Shown here: piece by piece, positions 19,257 through 27,876 of the stretch
Layout: each line of letters begins with the position of its first letter
How positions within the stretch are numbered: the first letter of the stretch is position 1
Assembly (NCBI GenBank): GCA_030550555.1
Contig: JAUQPD010000017.1
Coordinates: 1 to 32,319 of the forward strand
DNA: 32,319 bases
From: Thermodesulfobacteriota bacterium
GTDB taxonomy: Bacteria > Desulfobacterota > Thermodesulfobacteria > Thermodesulfobacteriales > Thermodesulfobacteriaceae
Direction: 5' to 3'
Made by a program: the position numbers and the translations under genes
The notes under the pieces: generated by a model
The model's input: only the letters and a program-made list of their open reading frames with translations
Databases searched by the model: none
Told to the model about the DNA's origin: nothing

Positions 19257-20405
19257 ATGATATCAATGCCTCTAAGAGATGATGTATTTTACATGAGGCT
19301 TGCACTGCGTGAGGCCTATAAAGGTTACGGTAAAACCTCTCCTAATCCCCCTGTTGGTGCTATTGTTGTTGATCCTACTAGTGGAGAGGTAATTAGTAGG
19401 GGTTATCATAGAGCCTATGGAGAGCCTCATGCAGAGGTCGTTGCCTTGCATAAGGCAGGGGATAGAGCAAGAGGGGCTATACTCTATGTAACCCTTGAAC
19501 CCTGTTGTCACTATGGTAAGACTCCACCATGCACTGAGGCAATCATCAATGCTGGCATAAAAATGGTGGTTTGTGGGATACGAGATCCTAATCCAATTGC
19601 CTGTAATGGCCTAATTCAACTGAGACAAAGGGGAGTTGAAGTTAAAGTAGGGGTGCTTGCAGAAGAAATAAAGTATTTAAAGAGATTTTTTCTTTCAAGA
19701 ATCTTAAGGAAGAGACCATGGGTAATGGTGAAGGTAGCCCAAAGTATGGATGGAAGAATTGCGGTTTCCACTGGAGATTCAAAGTGGATTTCAGGATACA
19801 GAGCAAGAGTTTTTGCTCACAAATTGCGAAGCATTGCAGATGCTATTCTTGTTGGGAAAGAAACTGTTTTGAAAGATGATCCAGAGCTTACAACAAGACT
19901 TGTTAGAGGAAAAAATCCTATAAGAATTGTCCTTGATACGAATGCAACTTTGAGCCCTAAATTTAAGGTCTTTCAGGTGTCTGATACGAAGAAGACAATT
20001 CTTGTTTGTAGTGAAAAGGTTTCAAAAGATAAATTAGCTGACTTTGAAAGACAGGGAGTTCAGGTTTGGCAACTTCCTGTTGAAGATAGGGGTATTGATC
20101 TAAACTGTTTTCTTGAGAGGGCCAATCTTGAAGGTATAACATCAATCCTTGTTGAAGGTGGAGGAGTTTTGCATGGTGCCTTTTTGCGAAAAGGCCTCAT
20201 TGATGAACTCTTTATAGTAATTGCTCCCATCATAATTGGGGATCCAAAGGGAGTATTTAGCTTTATGGCAGAACCTTTGGAAAGATTAAAAGATGCCCAT
20301 AGGCTCTATGACGTGAAACTAAAAAAGTTAGATGAATGTTATCTTTTTCATGGCTTTACAGAAGGAGGTATAAATCTGCTTAATACTCACTTAGAATATC
20401 TTTAA
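19257..20405 (+). CDS. ribD: Bifunctional riboflavin biosynthesis deaminase/reductase RibD
   Basis: 382 aa. The N-terminal cytidine-deaminase-like domain has the zinc site HAE (58-60) and PCCHYGKTPPC (C83, C92); it deaminates the pyrimidine produced by GTP cyclohydrolase II. The C-terminal reductase domain (about 150-370) begins RPWVMVKVAQSMDGRIA and includes GDSKWISG and ILVEGGG; it reduces the ribosyl side chain with NADPH. These are two successive steps of riboflavin synthesis in the cytoplasm. A downstream ATG at codon 4 is an alternative start. No FMN riboswitch precedes it, as it is the last gene of its operon. The 3' end overlaps convergent coaE by 26 bp. Confidence 0.96.
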   Translation: MISMPLRDDVFYMRLALREAYKGYGKTSPNPPVGAIVVDPTSGEVISRGYHRAYGEPHAEVVALHKAGDRARGAILYVTLEPCCHYGKTPPCTEAIINAGIKMVVCGIRDPNPIACNGLIQLRQRGVEVKVGVLAEEIKYLKRFFLSRILRKRPWVMVKVAQSMDGRIAVSTGDSKWISGYRARVFAHKLRSIADAILVGKETVLKDDPELTTRLVRGKNPIRIVLDTNATLSPKFKVFQVSDTKKTILVCSEKVSKDKLADFERQGVQVWQLPVEDRGIDLNCFLERANLEGITSILVEGGGVLHGAFLRKGLIDELFIVIAPIIIGDPKGVFSFMAEPLERLKDAHRLYDVKLKKLDECYLFHGFTEGGINLLNTHLEYL

Positions 20406-20964
20406 GCTCTTCTCGAAGTTCATCTAAAGGTTTTTCGGAGGATATTACGCGATCAGCCCTTTTGATTTTTTCCTCTATGGGGATTTGGAGAGTTGCGAGG
20501 AGTAGCCAATTTTCTGGGTCTTGCCTTTTGAGAATTCGCTCTTTCTGAATCTGCTCAGAGCAGGAAACTACCCAGATTTCATCAAAGTACTTATCCCAGT
20601 TTGCTTCGAAGAGAAGAGGAACCTCAACGAAGATGGGGTTAGCCTTGTCTGCTAAATCTTGTAAAATCCTTTTTTGAATTTCTTTCCAAACAAGGGGATG
20701 GAGAAACTGTTCAAGCCTTTTTTTCAGATTAGAGTCCTTGATTATAGCAAGGAGCAGTTTTTTTCTATCAATTTCACCAGCCGTGTTAAGTATATCTATA
20801 TCACAGAGGGACTTAATATTCTCTTTTATCTCTTTGTGTGTGTATAGATCTTTAACAATATCATCGCAGGAAAGCACAGAAAATCCCAATTCCTTGATGA
20901 TATTCAACACGGTGCTTTTACCAGTTGCTAGACCACCAGTGATGGCAATTAGTTTTTTTTTCAT
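20380..20964 (-). CDS. coaE: Dephospho-CoA kinase
   Basis: 194 aa. Phosphorylates the 3'-OH of dephospho-CoA with ATP, the last step of CoA synthesis. The P-loop GGLATGKST (10-18) is followed by SCDDIVKDLY, the acceptor-binding DxxxxxL-type segment, and a LLFEANWDKYFDEIWVV region typical of CoaE, then the lid RILKRQ. Family-normal length. The start overlaps the rluD stop by 4 bp, so it is the last gene of the AI-2E-mutM-rluD-coaE transcript. Its 3' end crosses the end of ribD on the other strand. Confidence 0.95.
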   Translation of the reverse strand: MKKKLIAITGGLATGKSTVLNIIKELGFSVLSCDDIVKDLYTHKEIKENIKSLCDIDILNTAGEIDRKKLLLAIIKDSNLKKRLEQFLHPLVWKEIQKRILQDLADKANPIFVEVPLLFEANWDKYFDEIWVVSCSEQIQKERILKRQDPENWLLLATLQIPIEEKIKRADRVISSEKPLDELREELKDILSEY

Positions 20965-21881
20965 GTTTCTAATGCTTTCAGGTATTCTAAGAAATCTTTT
21001 GGAGGGTCTTTTTTAAATTCGAGGAGTTCGTGTGAGCGTGGATGAAGTAAGGTAAGTTTACTTGCATGCAACATGAGTCTTGGGGCTCGGGGGATATCAG
21101 GTTTTAGTCCACCGTAGAGGGGGTCTCCAAGGATGGGATGTCCCTTAGAGCTGAAATGAACTCTAAGTTGATGAGTGCGTCCTGTTAGAGGACGAGCAAG
21201 CACAAAGGATGCCTTTTTGTAATATTCCAGAACCTCGTATTCAGTGACTGCAGGCTTACCATCAGGAACTATTGCCATTTTTTTTCGTTGAACAGGGTGT
21301 CTTCCAATGGGTTTTTCAATAGTTCCTGTCTTTGGACTGATTTGCCCATATAAGATTGCATAGTACTCCTTTTTTATCTCTCTCTTTTGAAAAGCTGAGA
21401 CAAGGACTTGATGGGCAAAGTCATTCTTTGCCACAATCATTAGTCCAGAGGTATCCTTATCTAAGCGATGCACAATTCCAGGTCTGAGTTTACCACCTAC
21501 TCCTGAGAGATTTTTTAACTTCTTGAGGAGGCCATGAACAAGTGTACCCCTTTGATGTCCAGGTGCAGGGTGAACTACAATTCCCGCTGGCTTATAGATT
21601 ATTGCAAGGTCGTCATCTTCATAGAGAACCTCAAAAGGAACCTCTTCAGGAGTTAATTCAAGAGGTTCATCAGGAGGAATAAAGACCTCAATTGTCATTC
21701 CTGCCTTGACCTTAGTTGAAGGTTTCACCATTTTTCCTTCAAGTTTTACGAAGCCTTCTGCAATAAGCTGTTGAATTCGCGAGCGCGAAAGTTCTGGTAG
21801 TTTGTCATTAAGAAATTTATCTATCCTTTGAGAGGAACCCTCTTCTACTTTAATCAAAAGTGATCTGACTATGTCTGACAT
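20961..21881 (-). CDS. rluD: Ribosomal large subunit pseudouridine synthase, RluA/RluD family
   Basis: 306 aa from ATG 21881 (MSDIVRS…). A longer in-frame start at 21950 would run 82 bp into mutM and adds non-conserved residues. The N-terminal S4 RNA-binding domain (about 15-75, RIDKFLNDKLPELSRSRIQQLI) is followed by the catalytic domain with HRLDKDTSGL; D141 is the nucleophile. It isomerises uridines in 23S rRNA (helix 69 for RluD; the exact target is inferred). GRTHQLRVH near the C-terminus completes the family motifs. It overlaps the mutM stop by 13 bp, indicating coupled translation. Confidence 0.92.
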   Translation of the reverse strand: MSDIVRSLLIKVEEGSSQRIDKFLNDKLPELSRSRIQQLIAEGFVKLEGKMVKPSTKVKAGMTIEVFIPPDEPLELTPEEVPFEVLYEDDDLAIIYKPAGIVVHPAPGHQRGTLVHGLLKKLKNLSGVGGKLRPGIVHRLDKDTSGLMIVAKNDFAHQVLVSAFQKREIKKEYYAILYGQISPKTGTIEKPIGRHPVQRKKMAIVPDGKPAVTEYEVLEYYKKASFVLARPLTGRTHQLRVHFSSKGHPILGDPLYGGLKPDIPRAPRLMLHASKLTLLHPRSHELLEFKKDPPKDFLEYLKALET

Positions 21882-22699
21882 ATCGGACAAAAAGTTGTGC
21901 CCCTTCCATATAGATTCTTGTACTCTAAGAGTGTGCCACAAATAGGACAAGGCCTTCCTCTCTTGCCATAGACAAGATGTTTTGTCTGAAAGAGCCCTGG
22001 AGTTCCTGTGCCGTCTACGTAATCTCGTATACTTGATCCACGAAGGAAAATTGCCTCTTTAAGAAGGTCCTGCATCTCAACATAGAGCCTTTCAATTTCA
22101 TCAAGACTCAGTGATTCCACCTTTCTTTCAGGATTAATTTTGGCTCTAAATAAAAGCTCATCAATATAGATGTTTCCAAGCCCTGCAATATTTTTTTGAT
22201 TTAGAAAAAATTTTTTTATCTGCCCCTTTCCTCTTCTTAGGATAGCTTCAAAGCTAGATTTGGAAACTGAGAGGGCATCAGGGCCAAGGGTATTTTCCCA
22301 GTGAGATTTGAGAGAATTTGCAGGAATTAGCAACAGATGCCCAAATTTTCGCAGATCTTTAAAAAGAAGAGTTCCATTATCAAACAAGAGTAGAAGAATA
22401 AGATGTTTTAAGTTCTCAGAGTGAAAGGTTTCAAATTCCTTGTTTTCCTTAAAAATAAGACTTCCAGTTAATCCAAGATGGAAAATTAAAGCGCTTTCTC
22501 CCAAGAGAAAGGCTAGTTGTTTTCCTCTTCTGAGGATGTCTTTTAATTTTGCTCCTCTGAGGTTTATTAGATCTTCTTTTTTTATACTTCTTTTAGATAG
22601 ATATTTAGGCTCTAACACTACAACTTCTCTTAACAGAGCACTTTTTAATTTTTCAAGGAGATCCCTTCTTATTGTTTCCACTTCAGGAAGTTCAGGCAT
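21869..22699 (-). CDS. mutM: Formamidopyrimidine-DNA glycosylase
   Basis: 276 aa. Starts with MPELPEVE: after Met removal, Pro2 is the Schiff-base nucleophile and Glu3 the acid. K60 lies in the RRGKQLAF β-strand. The H2TH segment includes AGLGNIYIDELLF, and the C-terminal zinc finger has C251, C254, C271 and C274, with the catalytic Arg in GRGTTF (R266). It removes 8-oxoguanine and formamidopyrimidines and nicks the abasic site. All key residues are present. It overlaps the permease gene upstream by 8 bp and rluD downstream by 13 bp. Confidence 0.97.
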   Translation of the reverse strand: MPELPEVETIRRDLLEKLKSALLREVVVLEPKYLSKRSIKKEDLINLRGAKLKDILRRGKQLAFLLGESALIFHLGLTGSLIFKENKEFETFHSENLKHLILLLLFDNGTLLFKDLRKFGHLLLIPANSLKSHWENTLGPDALSVSKSSFEAILRRGKGQIKKFFLNQKNIAGLGNIYIDELLFRAKINPERKVESLSLDEIERLYVEMQDLLKEAIFLRGSSIRDYVDGTGTPGLFQTKHLVYGKRGRPCPICGTLLEYKNLYGRGTTFCPICQT

Positions 22700-23783
22700 C
22701 AGCCTTGACCTCTGAATCAGATTTAGAACTATTCACATCGAGCAGATGAGACTTATAAATTTCTATAATTGATAGAAAGAGGCCAAGTATTATTGGTCCG
22801 AGAAAAATTCCAGTAATTCCAAATTTACTAATTCCACCTAAAACTGAAAGAAACATCAAAAGATTGTGTATTTTGGTTTTTTCGCCAATTAGGAGAGGTT
22901 TTAGAAGGTTATCTACCTGGGCAATAGTGAGAGCACAGATAATAAAGAAGATCAGAGCCTTAAGGTAGCTTCCAGCTATGATAAGACCAATTGTTATAGG
23001 AAACCAAACGAAACCAGTTCCAAATAGGGGAAGAAAGGAAGCGAGGACTGTTAAAAAAGCAAAGAGAACATACTGAGGGACTCCAAAGAAGTAATATATA
23101 GTAAGAGCAAGTAATCCCTGTATCAGGGCGGTAAGTAAGTTTCCAAAAATTACACCATGAATAATGAGCGAAATCTTTTGTATTATCAGGTCTTTTCGAG
23201 CCTCACTTGTTGGAAGAAGTTCCTTTAAAGCACGAATAATTCTCTCACCATCCACTAGGAAATAAAAAAGGGCAAACAGAGTAAAAGCAAGTTTTAAGAT
23301 AAAGCCAAGTCCGGTTGCTATCATGCCACTTAGAACATGAAAAACTCGTTCTGCAATTTTTGAAACACTCGTTGGAAGTTGCTTTTGAAGTTCCTTTAAA
23401 TATGGTTCAACATGTGGATAGAAACTTGAGAAGAGAAACTTATCCCTAAGAGCTGTGATTTGATCAATTAAACTTTTAATGGTCTCTTCATTTAACCTTT
23501 GAATGAGTCCCTCAAGTTGCAAATAGAATTGGACAGCCAGGAAAGAGAGAGGCACAAGGACAAAGAGCACAAAAATGACAATAGTGATAAGTGCTGAGAG
23601 GGTAGAACGGTTTTTGAGAGCCTGTCTGATTTTTCTATAGAGAGGATAGAGTAGGAAGGCTAAAAGTGCACTCCAAAAGATAACCATTATAAAGGGGGAA
23701 ATTAAATAGATAAAGAGTCCAACAATTGTAAATGAAAGGAGTAAAATGATTATATAGCTGGTTGAAAAAGGCCCAGAAATCAT
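22692..23783 (-). CDS. AI-2E family membrane permease
   Basis: A 363-aa integral membrane protein of the AI-2E/PerM family. Hydrophobic helices flank a central amphipathic region (about 85-150), and four to five C-terminal helices include the conserved GVPQYVLFAFLTVLASFLPLFGTGFVW and LGGISKFGITGIFLGPIILG. Family members include putative autoinducer-2 exporters and Na+/H+ antiporters; the substrate here cannot be assigned. First gene of the minus-strand operon, divergent from pilZ-pyrE with an 85-bp gap that must hold both promoters. Confidence 0.9.
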   Translation of the reverse strand: MISGPFSTSYIIILLLSFTIVGLFIYLISPFIMVIFWSALLAFLLYPLYRKIRQALKNRSTLSALITIVIFVLFVLVPLSFLAVQFYLQLEGLIQRLNEETIKSLIDQITALRDKFLFSSFYPHVEPYLKELQKQLPTSVSKIAERVFHVLSGMIATGLGFILKLAFTLFALFYFLVDGERIIRALKELLPTSEARKDLIIQKISLIIHGVIFGNLLTALIQGLLALTIYYFFGVPQYVLFAFLTVLASFLPLFGTGFVWFPITIGLIIAGSYLKALIFFIICALTIAQVDNLLKPLLIGEKTKIHNLLMFLSVLGGISKFGITGIFLGPIILGLFLSIIEIYKSHLLDVNSSKSDSEVKADA

Positions 23784-23833
23784 ACACAGAATAATATAAT
23801 CTCCAGACAGTTCTTTGGGAAGAGCTATTTCTC

Positions 23834-23862
23834 TTGTTTAAAAAGGGATTTAAGAGTAAAAT
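23834..23862 (+). promoter_or_regulatory. Candidate promoter of the PilZ-pyrE operon, possibly leaderless
   Basis: TTGTTT (23834-23839), 17-nt spacer, TAAAAT (23857-23862). The expected transcription start (about seven bases downstream) falls on the ATG at 23869, and no Shine-Dalgarno is visible, consistent with a leaderless mRNA. Confidence 0.4.
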
Positions 23863-23868
23863 GGAAAT

Positions 23869-24840
23869 ATGCAAGAAAAGAGAAAGTTTACAAGAATTCC
23901 CTTTGAAGAGCAGGTTGAGTTTGTCTCAAAAAAAGGGTCTTTTGTTGGTAAGATCAAAAATTTTAGCTTAGGCGGTCTTTTTGTAGAGAGTGAAGAAGAA
24001 ATTCCTGAGAAGGGCGAAGAACTAGCCTTAATCTTTCTTTTGAAAGATACTGAACCACCAATTAAAATCTTTATGAAGGGGGAGGTTGTAAGGCAAGAGG
24101 AGAAAGGTTTTGGGGTGAAAATTACAGGTTTGAACGAAGAGTCCTTCCTTCACTTAAAGAACTTCTTTCAATACCAGCTTGGACTCATAGATGCGGACCT
24201 TGATGAAATCAGAGCTTTTGTTCAAGGATTACATCCCCTCCATAGAGCACTAAAACACATAAGTAACCTCTATCTTAAAAATGAAATAATGAACTTTCTA
24301 TTAAATAGGGCTTTCCTCTATAGTCCCGAAAAGCCCTTTGTGCTTTCAAGTGGCAAATTGAGTCCCTACTATCTTGACTGTAGAAAGATAACACTTTTTG
24401 GTCCGGCCTTTAGGCTTATCGGAGAACTCTTTTGGAATGAATTAAGAGAGGAGAATATAGAGGGAGTTGCGGGGATGAGTCTTGGAGCAGATCCTATAGT
24501 CTGTGCCATATTGGCTGTGGCTGTTGAAGAGGGGATAAATCTTGAAGGACTCCTTATTAGAAAAGAACCTAAGAAGTATGGAACGGGAAGACAAATTGAA
24601 GGTAATTTCTGGGAGGGCATGAGGATAGCTATAGTCGAGGATGTGGTTACAACTGGAGGATCACTACTTAAGGCAATCGAAGCCTGCGAAAGAGAAAAAC
24701 TTAATATAGTGAAAGTACTTTCTCTTGTTGATAGAGAAGAAGGAGGTAGTGAAAATCTAAAACAGAGAGGTTATCAACTATATTCTTTTTTTACTCTTTC
24801 TGAAATAATTTCCCATTTTCATCACAAGGATTCTTCTTAA
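23869..24840 (+). CDS. pyrE: PilZ domain-orotate phosphoribosyltransferase fusion
   Basis: 323 aa, about 110 more than ordinary PyrE. Residues 1-105 form a PilZ domain: RKFTR (5-9) supplies the paired Arg and NFSLGG (31-36) the N-x-S-x-x-G motif, which together bind cyclic di-GMP. Residues about 138-323 are orotate phosphoribosyltransferase: SSGKLSPYYLDCRK (160-173), the catalytic-loop region RKEPKKYGTGR (231-241) and the PRPP motif VEDVVTTGGS (256-265). The enzyme joins orotate to PRPP to give OMP in pyrimidine synthesis. The fusion suggests c-di-GMP could tune the enzyme or its location. No stop or internal start separates the halves. It leads a tight + strand operon (9 bp to the next gene). 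Confidence 0.9.
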   Translation: MQEKRKFTRIPFEEQVEFVSKKGSFVGKIKNFSLGGLFVESEEEIPEKGEELALIFLLKDTEPPIKIFMKGEVVRQEEKGFGVKITGLNEESFLHLKNFFQYQLGLIDADLDEIRAFVQGLHPLHRALKHISNLYLKNEIMNFLLNRAFLYSPEKPFVLSSGKLSPYYLDCRKITLFGPAFRLIGELFWNELREENIEGVAGMSLGADPIVCAILAVAVEEGINLEGLLIRKEPKKYGTGRQIEGNFWEGMRIAIVEDVVTTGGSLLKAIEACEREKLNIVKVLSLVDREEGGSENLKQRGYQLYSFFTLSEIISHFHHKDSS

Positions 24841-24849
24841 TATCCCTTC

Positions 24850-25611
24850 ATGATGACTTATTTTGCAATATCCTTTATACTTTTTTTATCAGCTTTTATA
24901 CACGGAGTTGTTGGTTTTGCCTTTGCTCTTACTGCGTTGCCTTTACTTGCTTTAGTTTTTTCTGTAAAGGAAGCGGTTCCCCTAATGGCACTATACTCTC
25001 TAATTGTTAATATAGTAATGCTTGTGTTGATGAAAGAAAAGAATATTTTTAAGGTTCCTTTTATATTTTTATTATCTATTTTATTTGGTGTTGTTATAGG
25101 TATACATGGATTTATTCTTGCATCGGAGATTTTTTTGAGGCTTTTGTTGTTTGTTGTTATTCTTCTTTTTTTAATATGGGAATTTTACAGGATTAAGGTA
25201 GAACATGGTAATTATAGTAAGTATACTAATGTAATTAATGTTGAGTTATTTAAGCATCCTTTTAGTTTGATTTTTGGATTTATAGCAGGACTACTTGGAG
25301 GACTCTTAAATACACCAGGACCACCTTTAATTATCTGTCTTTCCTTTTTCAAACTAAACAAAAATCTCTTCAAAGCTACTCTTCAATTAATTTTAGCATT
25401 TACTGCTTTTAGTGCGGTTTTAAATCATTTTATAGTTGGAAATATAACTTCGAAAACTTTAAAGCTTTTTATTTTGAATATGCCAATTGTGCTTATAGGT
25501 CTTTTCTTAGGACAAAAACTTTATAATAGACTTACAACAAAATTTTACTATTATCTTGTAAACATAATGCTTTTGATATCTGGTGTGCTATTACTTATAA
25601 AAAATCATTGA
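24850..25611 (+). CDS. TauE/SafE family membrane transporter
   Basis: 253 aa with about eight hydrophobic helices. It begins ISFILFLSAFIHGVVGFAFAL, and the second half repeats the pattern at GFIAGLLGGLLNTPGPPLIICL, the two Gly/Pro-rich signatures of the TauE/SafE (DUF81) family of sulfite/sulfoacetate or organic anion exporters. The substrate is unknown; sulfur chemistry would suit a sulfur-metabolising organism, but nothing here proves it. Its stop is a few bases before the argJ start and its end contains the argJ ribosome binding site. Confidence 0.85.
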   Translation: MMTYFAISFILFLSAFIHGVVGFAFALTALPLLALVFSVKEAVPLMALYSLIVNIVMLVLMKEKNIFKVPFIFLLSILFGVVIGIHGFILASEIFLRLLLFVVILLFLIWEFYRIKVEHGNYSKYTNVINVELFKHPFSLIFGFIAGLLGGLLNTPGPPLIICLSFFKLNKNLFKATLQLILAFTAFSAVLNHFIVGNITSKTLKLFILNMPIVLIGLFLGQKLYNRLTTKFYYYLVNIMLLISGVLLLIKNH

Positions 25612-25622
25612 GGAGGATAGAG

Positions 25623-26771
25623 ATGAATATACCAGAGGGATTTCTTTTTTCTGCAATCTCATGTGGAATTCGCAGAAAAGATAGGTTAGATTTGGGTTTT
25701 ATTCTTTGTCAAGATAAGGCAACATCAGCAGGAGTCTTTACGAAAAATACTGTTAAGGCGGTTCCTGTAATTATAGGAAAGAGACATATCAAGGAGCGCT
25801 TCGCAAGGGCTATTATAGTAAATAGTGGAGTAGCCAATGCCTGTACTGGAAGTGAGGGTTTCCTTGGTGCGGAAAAGATATTAGCTGAACTCTCTAATTT
25901 GTTGAGAATTAAAAAAGAGGAAATTCTTCCTGCATCAACTGGTGTTATCGGAGAACCACTGCCTGTTGAAAAAATTATTCCCAAGCTTCCAGATCTTATC
26001 CAAGGTCTCTCACCAGAAAACTACACAGACTTTGCAAGAGCTATCATGACTACAGACACTTTTCCTAAGGTTGTTTTAAAACAAACAAAAAATGATATTG
26101 TTATTCTTGGTATTGCAAAAGGTGCTGGAATGATAGCACCTAATATGGCAACGATGCTTGGATTTGTTCTTACCGATGGAAGGATTGAAAAGGAGGATCT
26201 ACAGAAGCTTCTAAATAAGGCAGTTGATGAGAGTTTTAACAAGATAACCGTTGATGGGGATATGAGCACAAATGATACCGTATACGCTCTTGCAAGTAAC
26301 AGAAAGGAGATAAAAGATTGGAAAGAGTTTGAAACTTATTTTACTGAGGTTTGTAGAGAACTAGCCCGTATGATTGTTAGAGATGGAGAAGGAGCGTCCA
26401 AAGTGATAAAGGTAATAGTGAAGGGAGCAAAAACTAAGAGGGAAGCTGAAATACTTGCCCGGGCTGTTGCAGAATCACCACTTGTGAAAACCGCCTTCTA
26501 TGGTGCTGATCTAAATTGGGGAAGAATCTATTCAGCTCTTGGTAAAACTCAGATTCCCTTTGATCCAGAGGAAATTGAGATATATTTGAATAATATACCA
26601 TGGGTCAGGAATTTTAAAGTGGAGGCTGAGGAGGAGGTTCTGAGAAAAGAAATGGCAAAGGAAGACGTTGAAATCCTGATAAAATTAAAGAGGGGTAAAC
26701 AGAGTTCTTGGATTATGACCTGTGATTTGACAGAGGAGTATATAAAAATCAATGCAAGTTATAGGAGTTAA
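25623..26771 (+). CDS. argJ: Bifunctional ornithine acetyltransferase / N-acetylglutamate synthase
   Basis: 382 aa from ATG 25623, which has GGAGGA (25612-25617) upstream; the frame is open from a TTG at 25608. It transfers acetyl from N-acetylornithine to glutamate (and may use acetyl-CoA), closing the cyclic arginine pathway. The precursor self-cleaves at the conserved site in KGAGMIAPNMATML; the Thr (T177 of this start) becomes the N-terminal nucleophile of the β chain. Other landmarks: NSGVANACTG, MTTDTFPK, VDGDMSTNDT and YGADLNWGRI. Cotranscribed with the upstream transporter, the 59-aa gene and surE. Confidence 0.96.
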   Translation: MNIPEGFLFSAISCGIRRKDRLDLGFILCQDKATSAGVFTKNTVKAVPVIIGKRHIKERFARAIIVNSGVANACTGSEGFLGAEKILAELSNLLRIKKEEILPASTGVIGEPLPVEKIIPKLPDLIQGLSPENYTDFARAIMTTDTFPKVVLKQTKNDIVILGIAKGAGMIAPNMATMLGFVLTDGRIEKEDLQKLLNKAVDESFNKITVDGDMSTNDTVYALASNRKEIKDWKEFETYFTEVCRELARMIVRDGEGASKVIKVIVKGAKTKREAEILARAVAESPLVKTAFYGADLNWGRIYSALGKTQIPFDPEEIEIYLNNIPWVRNFKVEAEEEVLRKEMAKEDVEILIKLKRGKQSSWIMTCDLTEEYIKINASYRS

Positions 26772-26773
26772 AA

Positions 26774-26953
26774 ATGGAAAAAGAAGAGTTAAAGTCACAA
26801 TATAGTACTGAGGAAGAAAAGCGGAATAGACTATATTGTGAAAAATATAAGGAGTGGGTTTTAGAAGAATTGGGATGTAAACATCCAAAGGAGTATTGTC
26901 AGTATAGAAGACAGTGTCTTTTAAATTTCAAGTCGAAATTTAAGGAGTTTTGA
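26774..26953 (+). CDS. 59-aa protein with four cysteines
   Basis: A short ORF from ATG 26774 (TAGGAG at 26762-26767) to TGA 26951. The product is charged and helical with Cys at 22, 35, 42 and 48 in YCEKYKEW…ELGCKHPKEYCQYRRQCLL; the spacing (C-x12-C-x6-C-x5-C) could bind a metal or a cluster. It fits exactly between argJ (2-bp gap) and surE (12-bp gap) in the same direction, which strongly supports it as a gene. No known family was recognised; function unknown. Confidence 0.72.
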   Translation: MEKEELKSQYSTEEEKRNRLYCEKYKEWVLEELGCKHPKEYCQYRRQCLLNFKSKFKEF

Positions 26954-26965
26954 GGTTAATTTGTT

Positions 26966-27730
26966 ATGAAGATACTTCTTACGAATGATGATGGGGTTTA
27001 TGCAGAGGGACTTTGTGCATTATATAACGCATTAAGTGGAGAACATGAGGTATATATTGTGGCACCAGAGGCTGAGAGGAGTGCAGTAGGGCATGCGATT
27101 ACAATTCATTATCCACTTAGGGTTAAGGAAATAAGAAGGGGAAAACATTTTTGGGGTTATGCGGTTTCAGGAACACCAGCTGATTGTGTAAAATTGGCAC
27201 TTTATGAGATTGTTGGTCCTGTTGACTTGGTAGTATCAGGTATCAATCGTGGAGCAAATGTAGGAATAAATGTTCTCTATTCAGGCACAGTTTCTGCAGC
27301 AACAGAGGCAAGAATTCTTGGCTATCCTGCAATTGCGGTTTCTATTGATGCCTACGAAGATATTGATTACTGCTTTGCAGGATATTTTGTTCATCAATTC
27401 ATAAGACACTATGGTAAAGTTATAAAAGACTATAATCTTTGTTTAAATATAAATTTCCCCCATCTTAATCCACATGACATTAAAGGGGTAAAGTTAGTGA
27501 GACAGTCTACAGCGAGATTAAAAGAGATTTTTGAAAAAAGGGTAGATTTACACGGAAAAGTTTATTACTGGCAAGGGGCTGAGGAGCACACTGAAACAGA
27601 AGTAGACACTGATGTGGTAGCTCTTAAAGAGGGGTATATTACTATCACACCAATCCAATTTGATTTGACATCATATTCTGATCTAGATCTTCTTATTAAA
27701 GAAAATCTTTTCGCCAGTATTTCATTTTAG
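26966..27730 (+). CDS. surE: 5'/3'-nucleotidase SurE
   Basis: 254 aa. Starts MKILLTNDDGVYAEG with the metal-binding Asp pair D8-D9; S39 lies in APEAERSAVGHAIT and N94 in SGINRGANVG, completing the usual site. The conserved YSGTVSAATEA follows. SurE removes phosphate from nucleoside monophosphates (and exopolyphosphate in some species) in the cytoplasm. Family-normal length. Last gene of the pyrE-tauE-argJ-small protein-surE group. GAGG (26952-26955) serves as its ribosome binding site. Confidence 0.96.
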   Translation: MKILLTNDDGVYAEGLCALYNALSGEHEVYIVAPEAERSAVGHAITIHYPLRVKEIRRGKHFWGYAVSGTPADCVKLALYEIVGPVDLVVSGINRGANVGINVLYSGTVSAATEARILGYPAIAVSIDAYEDIDYCFAGYFVHQFIRHYGKVIKDYNLCLNINFPHLNPHDIKGVKLVRQSTARLKEIFEKRVDLHGKVYYWQGAEEHTETEVDTDVVALKEGYITITPIQFDLTSYSDLDLLIKENLFASISF

Positions 27731-27876
27731 TTTTGAAAGCTCATGAGTAAAAATTCCCCACCTGTAGTTACTATCCATCCATGAAATGAAAAATTTAAGT
27801 ATCAAAATTGCTTTAGGGGTATTGCAATTTTTGTATTTGGTATTAAATTTTTTGTAAAAAAAGGAGGAGGTGTCCT

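Noticed and set aside
21882-21950. Upstream start for rluD
   Set aside because: The extra 23 residues overlap the mutM zinc-finger coding region and do not resemble the family N-terminus.
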